DNA from: Ascidia mentula
Taxonomy: Eukaryota; Chordata; Ascidiacea; Phlebobranchia; Ascidiidae
Direction of reading: 5' to 3'
Assembly: GCA_947561715.1 (NCBI GenBank)
Contig: OX387203.1
Location: 18,910,001 to 18,974,000 of the forward strand
Length of the DNA stretch: 64,000 nucleotides
The position numbers and the translations under genes were made by a program. The notes beneath the pieces are model-generated. The model had not been told where the DNA came from. It was given only the letters and a program-made list of their open reading frames with translations, and did no database searches. Positions within the stretch are counted from its first letter, which is position 1; each line of letters starts with the position of its first letter. Of this stretch, positions 59,001 through 64,000 are shown one piece after another.

Positions 59001-60169
59001 AATGCCGTCCCATAGAAACATTTGCGGAAGATTGCAATTCCTGCCATTCAGAACGCATTTGAATCCATGTCCATTATTCCAGTGTTGGAAAGCTGGACAG
59101 TCATTGCAAGGATCGCCATCACAAACAGTCGAACGTTTCCAACAAGCTGAATTCGAACACTGGAAGTGGGAGGGGCAGAGGTACTCACATGGGGAATTCC
59201 CCAAACAATGAGCGAGCTTGTCGCAGATTTCATTTTTTGAGTTACAGGAAATGTTGGCTTGATAAATTTTGTTGTAACAGACTCCATTATTGTCGAAACA
59301 ATTACAACGTGGTTTAGAACTAAACAAAATTGATAGTTTATTTGCATCAACGAAATAAAGGTCTTTTCAAACCTACCCGAAATACACTTCCTTGTTCTTG
59401 ATGTATTGCTCATGGAATTTTCCATTACAACCGCATTCATCACTCATATCAGGGCAATCTATGACGTCATCACAAACACTTGACCTTGAGATGATCATTG
59501 AGTCATTTTTACATTGGAAACACAATCCTTCTTTCATGGATGAAAAGGTACGAATATCTCTGCAATCACAAATTTGTTTACAGATGCAATATTTCACCAC
59601 AAGCAAGCAGTTATCGCTGTTCTTTGTTAACATTTATAACCATAAAACCACTAAGCTCATTTGACTAAAACTATATTCATATTTGCAAATGTTTCAGTTT
59701 TTTCGTTTTCACTGCAATAGGAAGAGTGACGCCGAATAATGGTAAGATAAGGAGCACAGAGGTAGAGGTTAGTCTGGAGCAGTGCTGGCAAGTACGCATA
59801 TACAAAATGCAATCAAAAACGAAAAACCTGGCATCTCCATTCTCGGAGGTGTAACACAAATCAGATTTATCATCACAATCGGCAATGCCATCCCATAGAA
59901 ACATCTGCGGAAGATTGCAATTCCTGCCATTCCGAACACATTTGAATCCATGTCCATTATTCCAGTGTTGGAAAGCTGGGCAGTCATTGCAAGGATCGCC
60001 ATCACAAACAGTCGAACGTTTCCAACAAGCTGAATTCGGACACTGGAAGAGGGAGGGACAGATTTCACACAGCGTTTTTCCAACACATTTGATCATTCCT
60101 TTGCAAAACTCCTTCACTCTTAGGGCGCATACTTTGTTTGAATCGGGGTAGTCGAACTTATTGTCGCAA
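52706..60169 (-). CDS. LDLa-repeat 7TM receptor, gene B (13 exons in window, 5' end missing)
   Basis: Join in reading order: 60169-59828, 59559-59377, 59319-58945, 58766-58596, 57264-57189, 55981-55694, 55483-55352, 54688-54524, 54448-54152, 53779-53599, 53561-53354, 53285-53083, 53025-52706; 2,941 nt, in phase, no stop before TAA. It is the duplicate of gene A with the same 7TM exon lengths. Differences: two extra LDLa exons (59559-59377, 59319-58945), one codon less in exon 7, and four rather than five loop sequons in exon 12. The counterparts of exons 1-3 (signal peptide) are not found up to 64,000, so the gene either starts outside the window or has lost its start. The donor of the first exon here is GTTTTT, weaker than GTACTG in A. 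Confidence 0.82.
53083..53285 (-). CDS. Receptor B: TM5 exon
   Basis: 203 nt as in A. The following 57 bp are open in frame here, so an unspliced product could also be translated. Confidence 0.85.
53354..53561 (-). CDS. Receptor B: long ECL2 exon
   Basis: 208 nt, donor GTACGT. Four sequons (NDT, NFT, NDS, NYT). Confidence 0.8.
53599..53779 (-). CDS. Receptor B: TM4 exon
   Basis: 181 nt; donor GTAAGA opens a 37-bp intron with a T-run before the acceptor. Confidence 0.88.
54152..54448 (-). CDS. Receptor B: TM2-TM3 exon
   Basis: 297 nt as in A, with only a few residue changes. Confidence 0.92.
54524..54688 (-). CDS. Receptor B: LDLa end and TM1 exon
   Basis: 165 nt. Contains GDCSDWSDEC before TM1. 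Confidence 0.9.
55352..55483 (-). CDS. Receptor B: LDLa half-modules exon
   Basis: 132 nt, phase 0 on both sides, with VCDLTINCDNQSDEIHC. Confidence 0.9.
55694..55981 (-). CDS. Receptor B: two-LDLa exon
   Basis: 288 nt, one codon shorter than A, in frame. QLCDGKRDCDG and VCDGFIDCKDESDE. Confidence 0.9.
57189..57264 (-). CDS. Receptor B: Thr-rich linker exon
   Basis: 76 nt, with the same CAA run as A. Confidence 0.85.
57664..58395. mobile_element. Terminal-inverted-repeat element without insert
   Basis: 732 bp with TAAAGGCCCGTTTACAC ends. It is the empty-site counterpart of 23,600-26,543 and lies in the same receptor intron. Confidence 0.8.
58596..58766 (-). CDS. Receptor B: LDLa exon
   Basis: 171 nt, close copy of 26,744-26,914. 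Confidence 0.87.
58945..59319 (-). CDS. Receptor B: extra exon, duplicate of exon 4
   Basis: 375 nt; acceptor TTTGTTTAG, donor GTACTG. The 3' two thirds match exon 4 closely (STVCDGDPCNDCP, FLWDGIADCDDKSDLC). The 5' third is different and Cys-rich (RCNCFDNNGVCYN). Confidence 0.82.
59377..59559 (-). CDS. Receptor B: extra exon, duplicate of exon 5
   Basis: 183 nt; acceptor GATTGCAG, donor GTAGGT. LDLa SVCDDVIDCPDMSDECGC with a new tail (EQYIKNKEVYFG). Confidence 0.8.
59828..60169 (-). CDS. Receptor B: exon 4 counterpart
   Basis: 342 nt, same length and phases as 27,091-27,432. Confidence 0.85.
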
Positions 60170-63100
60170 CTGTAACAAAAGTAATGTATTACGTCATATA
60201 ACAATAGTTTCGGGAGATTTTGTTTGTAAATGTTGAAACATGAGTCGTCATGGCGGATAATATGTAAATGTTAAGTTTGGTTTGAAATAAACTAAATTAA
60301 TGCCAACTAGTCATGCACGATTGCGTATGCAAATGTGTGAACAACAATACCCAATCTACGACTTCACAATAATTTCGCGTAACATCTGTTGAAAAAAAAA
60401 CTAATAGAAAGCAAATTGGCGCCAATATTATAAATTCTGTGAGCTGTAAACAGTTGACCACTGTTTCGTACTATAAGGTCTCATCAGTGCAGCTTGGTGC
60501 GACTGTTGTAAACGATCATGCCGACCATCGGGCAGGCAAATACTTCTACTTTGTGGTGACTATACAGCCACCGTCAACCGTTGGTCACCAAATTAGGTGC
60601 ATCCATACGGAGGAAACAAGGTGGAAGAAAACAATTGAAATCAGGTAATTATTCGTGTCTAGAACTCTGCCAAGCAATAGCAAATTTATCAAGTCTCTCG
60701 TGAAGTAGTGAAGTTTTGTATTTTTCGTGTAACTTTCCGATTTCTCGTTTGATCTGTTCTGATACTCTTACTGAAGCCACTCTGGGCAAAGCCAGTACAG
60801 CCCTTGTCTGTGTTGCTGTTGTTTTGAGAGGAGAGTTGAGATGCCAGTGGCCAGTCCGTGCGCTATTTGAGTCGTACAAGAAACCACGAAATCAACTACA
60901 TAAAGGCATTTTTTCATCTTAGTGCTTTGGTCGGTGGTGTGAAAGAGGTTGATTATCCGTTTGCAACGGACGACAACCTTGACGTTGAAGCTTGCTTTAA
61001 CCCTGAGCTATGAAAACGAAATTTTTAAATTCATGAAAATATCTCAGATAACCACAATGTATACGGTGGCAAGAGATTGGTGATAATGCAAGCATCAGTA
61101 CTCGCCCTAAACTCTATTCCCGAGCGCTTGCTTGTTGAATAAAAAACAATACAGTTGAGGTGTTGCAAGAAGGGAAACGACAGACGCCCGACTCGTATCC
61201 CATCCTGGGTTCAAATCCCGTGGAGATATCGCCACAACTCCAGTGGTTCCTACTGAAGCACCCACGCAACCAGTTGCCACATCCACCCCAAAGTCAACCA
61301 TGCGGGACGACGGCATTACCGAAATGCGGTCTCGCAAACGGAAGAAAACATCGTACTGCCGCACTACATACGCAACATCAGGCAAGCATCTTAAATGTCT
61401 ATGTAGCAAAGTACATTCAAAATACCGCTCTGTCGACTGAGCTTCGGATGAAACCCATCCCGTTGTTACAACACAGACTACCAGTGTTTATTGATTAGTT
61501 GTACATGTGGCATATGTTATATTCTAATGCCCGATGAGAAGGTTGTGTGTAATATATAAGGCAGTAATACCAAATGAATTCAACACAACCTGCTTTTAAT
61601 CAGCCAATGTCTTGTTCTTTTGTTATAGTTTTTTGACAATGGCGCCTACTTCGTAGATACGTGTGTGCATTGAGGACTTCCGGCGCCAACCTTTTTAACT
61701 CGGCGCCCCTGCTGGGATTGGTTGTTACGAGGCGCCCCCTTTGCTGACCTCTCAATTCTCTCCCCAACTTTCCCTTATTGAATACAGCCTTGGAATGCCC
61801 ATAGCTAAATTACTCGACCTTGGAATCAGACCCTCACTGTCATTTCTATGCAACCACCCTTGAAATATTTAAACATCTATTTCACGACTGCCGTTCATCC
61901 AGCTCTTACTAACTCTGGTAAAAAACACCCTCAACGCACTTCCCCTTAACTTTCCCAAACTCCCACCACCCAACACACTCTACGCCACAACCCTTACAGC
62001 CTTTCTGAACAACTCTTTGTTGCCATACCATTAGGAAACCCGTAACTGGATCCGCAATGACCTCTGCCCTTTGAACAAGATCCCCAACACCTAATCCAGT
62101 CCTTAAACAGTCTATAAACTTTAAGCTCGTAATCCAGCGGAACTGAAACAACATCTTTCCTGAATGCGTCCTGGCCGATGTCAAACACTCTATACATATA
62201 AACTAATCAACCTTCTCTCCAACCCATTCTTACATCCGCAAAACGTAATCCTGTACCATTACTTAATTTGTTTTTTTGCTCTTCACGTTTAACATAACTT
62301 CATCTTTCTGAAGTTTCGTCTTATCCTCTTTACTCGTGGTGGTTTTCCAGTACAAAAAAAGAAAAGAACAGTGGCCATCTGTCTGCAGCTCACAGAATTC
62401 ATATTATTGGCTCCACTTTGCTTGTATGCAAGATAAGCAAATCCTGCCAAAATTATCAACAAAAAACGTTTTACAAATTTGCCATCAATCCAAGCAACCA
62501 TTTCACGTTTCTGGTTTTACTCTCACCAATACATGATTTGCACCAACGCCAATGCGCATGCGCGAGAATCGGGGTCAAGGGTTTAGTTGTGCTATGCGCG
62601 TTTTGTTTTTCACATCCAAGTGTACACCAACCCAAAAGATTCTCCTTGTGTTAGACCATCTGGAGAAATTTTGCGGGCATACTGCACCTGTACAGGTAAG
62701 TTGTTTGGGTAGTCCTATTAATTGTGAAGTAGCCTAAAATAGGAAATCAGTCTGCCTCCAAACCATGGCATTTTTTAGATTAAATCAGAACTGCAATCAC
62801 ATTGCAGCATCGAGCTGAAACTACAGTAACTAAATTAAGAGAAATCGTGCACTTCACTTTTCTTTCAGAGGAATGTGTCAAACTCAAATTTTATAGGTTC
62901 ATTGAAAGCTAAAGAAAAAGATTTCTAGCAATCTGGTTTAGACAAAACAAGTGATTATTTTTATATCTTTAAATGCACATTGTTAAACTGCCCTTCTTAT
63001 GTTGTACTTTGTTTGTTCCTTTCAGTTTACTGTCATATTACCTCGTGTAATTGAAAATTCTTGTGTTCACACAGTGCTGGTTGATTTATTAATGTTATGT

Positions 63101-63236
63101 GCAAACATTTGTATTAACACTACAGTACGCATCTCTGTGACAAAAACTTTCAAGAGAGCAACAATTTAAAATAAACCATGTGAACAATATTTCTTCTGAC
63201 TAAGTAGTTCCATTAGATTACACAGAGCAGCACATA
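60170..63236. other. Upstream intron or flank of receptor B
   Basis: 60.2-62.52 kb repeats 27.5-29.73 kb, including the B-box-like block at 61.2 kb. Beyond 62.52 kb the sequence is unrelated to copy A. No exon with a signal peptide is seen. Confidence 0.45.
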
Positions 63237-63800
63237 TCATGACAATATCAACAAAATACAAAACATTTTCAACATATATACGATGATTGGCAAATTGTTT
63301 AGTTTTCTGGACCTCCTACCAGGTGGCTTCAATAAATCACAACATCTTACAAGCAACTCCTCCCAAATGTGAAAAATCCTGTCAGCCATCACAAAGTCGC
63401 CAAACAGTGGTGTGTAGACTGCCTCTTCCATAAGAAACAAAATGAAACTGTCTTGATTTGCAATTACATTTTTAGGAGCAGTCAATAATATATTAACTTT
63501 GTTGTAAGGAGGTTTTTGAAAAGGCTCGGATAGGTCAACATTCAAGTCAACACTATGACTATTTAGTTGCCATGAAAGAAATTTGGTTAATGTTGTTATG
63601 ATTCTTGAAACCGATGAGCAAGAAATGCCAAATCTCAGTGCTAAATCTTTTTCCAACAGTTCAAATCAAAATCTCATCAATGTCATCACTAACTCATCAT
63701 CAAATAACAGACATATACAGAATTGTTTGCTTCTTGTTGCATTGCAACTTAATCTTTCCAGTAATTCATCCCAACAGATCTCTTGTCTAGTAACTTGAAA
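63237..63800 (-). pseudogene. Decayed Harbinger/ISL2EU-type DDE transposase
   Basis: Contains LEKDLALRFGISCSSVSRII, the helix-turn-helix typical of the DDE_4/Harbinger-related transposases that I recall with the pattern LxxDLAxRFGISxSTVSRI, and later YTPLFGDFVMADRIFHIWEE, the segment around a catalytic Asp. Most of the catalytic domain between them is missing. An in-frame TGA occurs just upstream (LMRF, stop, FELLEK). A fossil, not active. Confidence 0.75.
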
Positions 63801-64000
63801 ACTGATTTTTTGTTTTACCGGTTCAAAAGTTGTCAGAAAGTTAAATCCACATCGGCATTATTGCAATACATTTTGTTTTCGGTTTAAAGAGTTCACTTGC
63901 ATCTGCAACTACCACCTGCATCCAATATAGAACTTGGTTCAATTGTTTCCTGACATGTACTTATGTTGGGACTATTTAAAGTTGTTAGGGCTCTTTACTT

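Overview
The window is animal nuclear DNA, AT-rich, with multi-exon genes that have GT/AG introns as short as 36 bp, LDL-receptor class A (LDLa) modules, a seven-helix receptor, satellites and many transposon remnants. A compact-genome invertebrate is likely. A tunicate such as a sea squirt would fit, but that is a guess from style and not shown by the sequence. No rRNA, CRISPR array or convincing intact tRNA was seen.

Layout. 1-180 is an inverted piece of a 190-bp satellite. About 181-6,890 is an array of a 32-bp repeat with a palindromic core. About 7,180-14,350 is the 190-bp satellite in the opposite orientation, organised as six-monomer higher-order repeats. About 14,360-15,121 is one of four copies of an hAT-like non-autonomous element. 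From 15.1 to 29.7 kb and again from 49.6 to 62.5 kb lie two copies (A and B) of a large segmental duplication.

Each duplicated segment carries, on the minus strand, a receptor gene with several LDLa modules joined directly to a rhodopsin-type 7TM domain. In copy A, 14 exons from 31,777 down to 17,680 join in phase into an uninterrupted 870-codon frame with a signal peptide. In copy B, 13 exons from 60,169 to 52,706 are open; its first three exons are not in the window, and it has an extra duplicated pair of LDLa exons. About 2.5 kb downstream of gene B is the 3' part of a second membrane-protein gene, with a Thr-rich stalk, one membrane segment and a tyrosine-bearing tail. In copy A only its membrane exon survives.

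Between the two copies, 31.4-34.0 kb and 40.0-42.45 kb are a second, smaller duplicated pair. It includes the 11-nt first coding exon of the receptor, so an extra first exon sits 8.5 kb upstream of gene A. The rest of 34-49 kb holds the 3' end of an uncharacterised gene, an internally deleted Ty3/Gypsy element with a 142-bp LTR, two more hAT-like copies, a 1.3-kb terminal-inverted-repeat element, a terminal exon of a basic, probably nuclear protein, and minor satellites. The right edge carries a decayed Harbinger/ISL2EU-type transposase.

How the parts may work together (inference): the receptor and the type I membrane protein are adjacent, on the same strand and duplicated together, so both look like cell-surface sensors of one locus. 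Most structural change between A and B comes from repeats: an LTR element nested in a small DNA element in A, loss of the second gene's exons beside the satellite in A, and exon-pair duplication in B.
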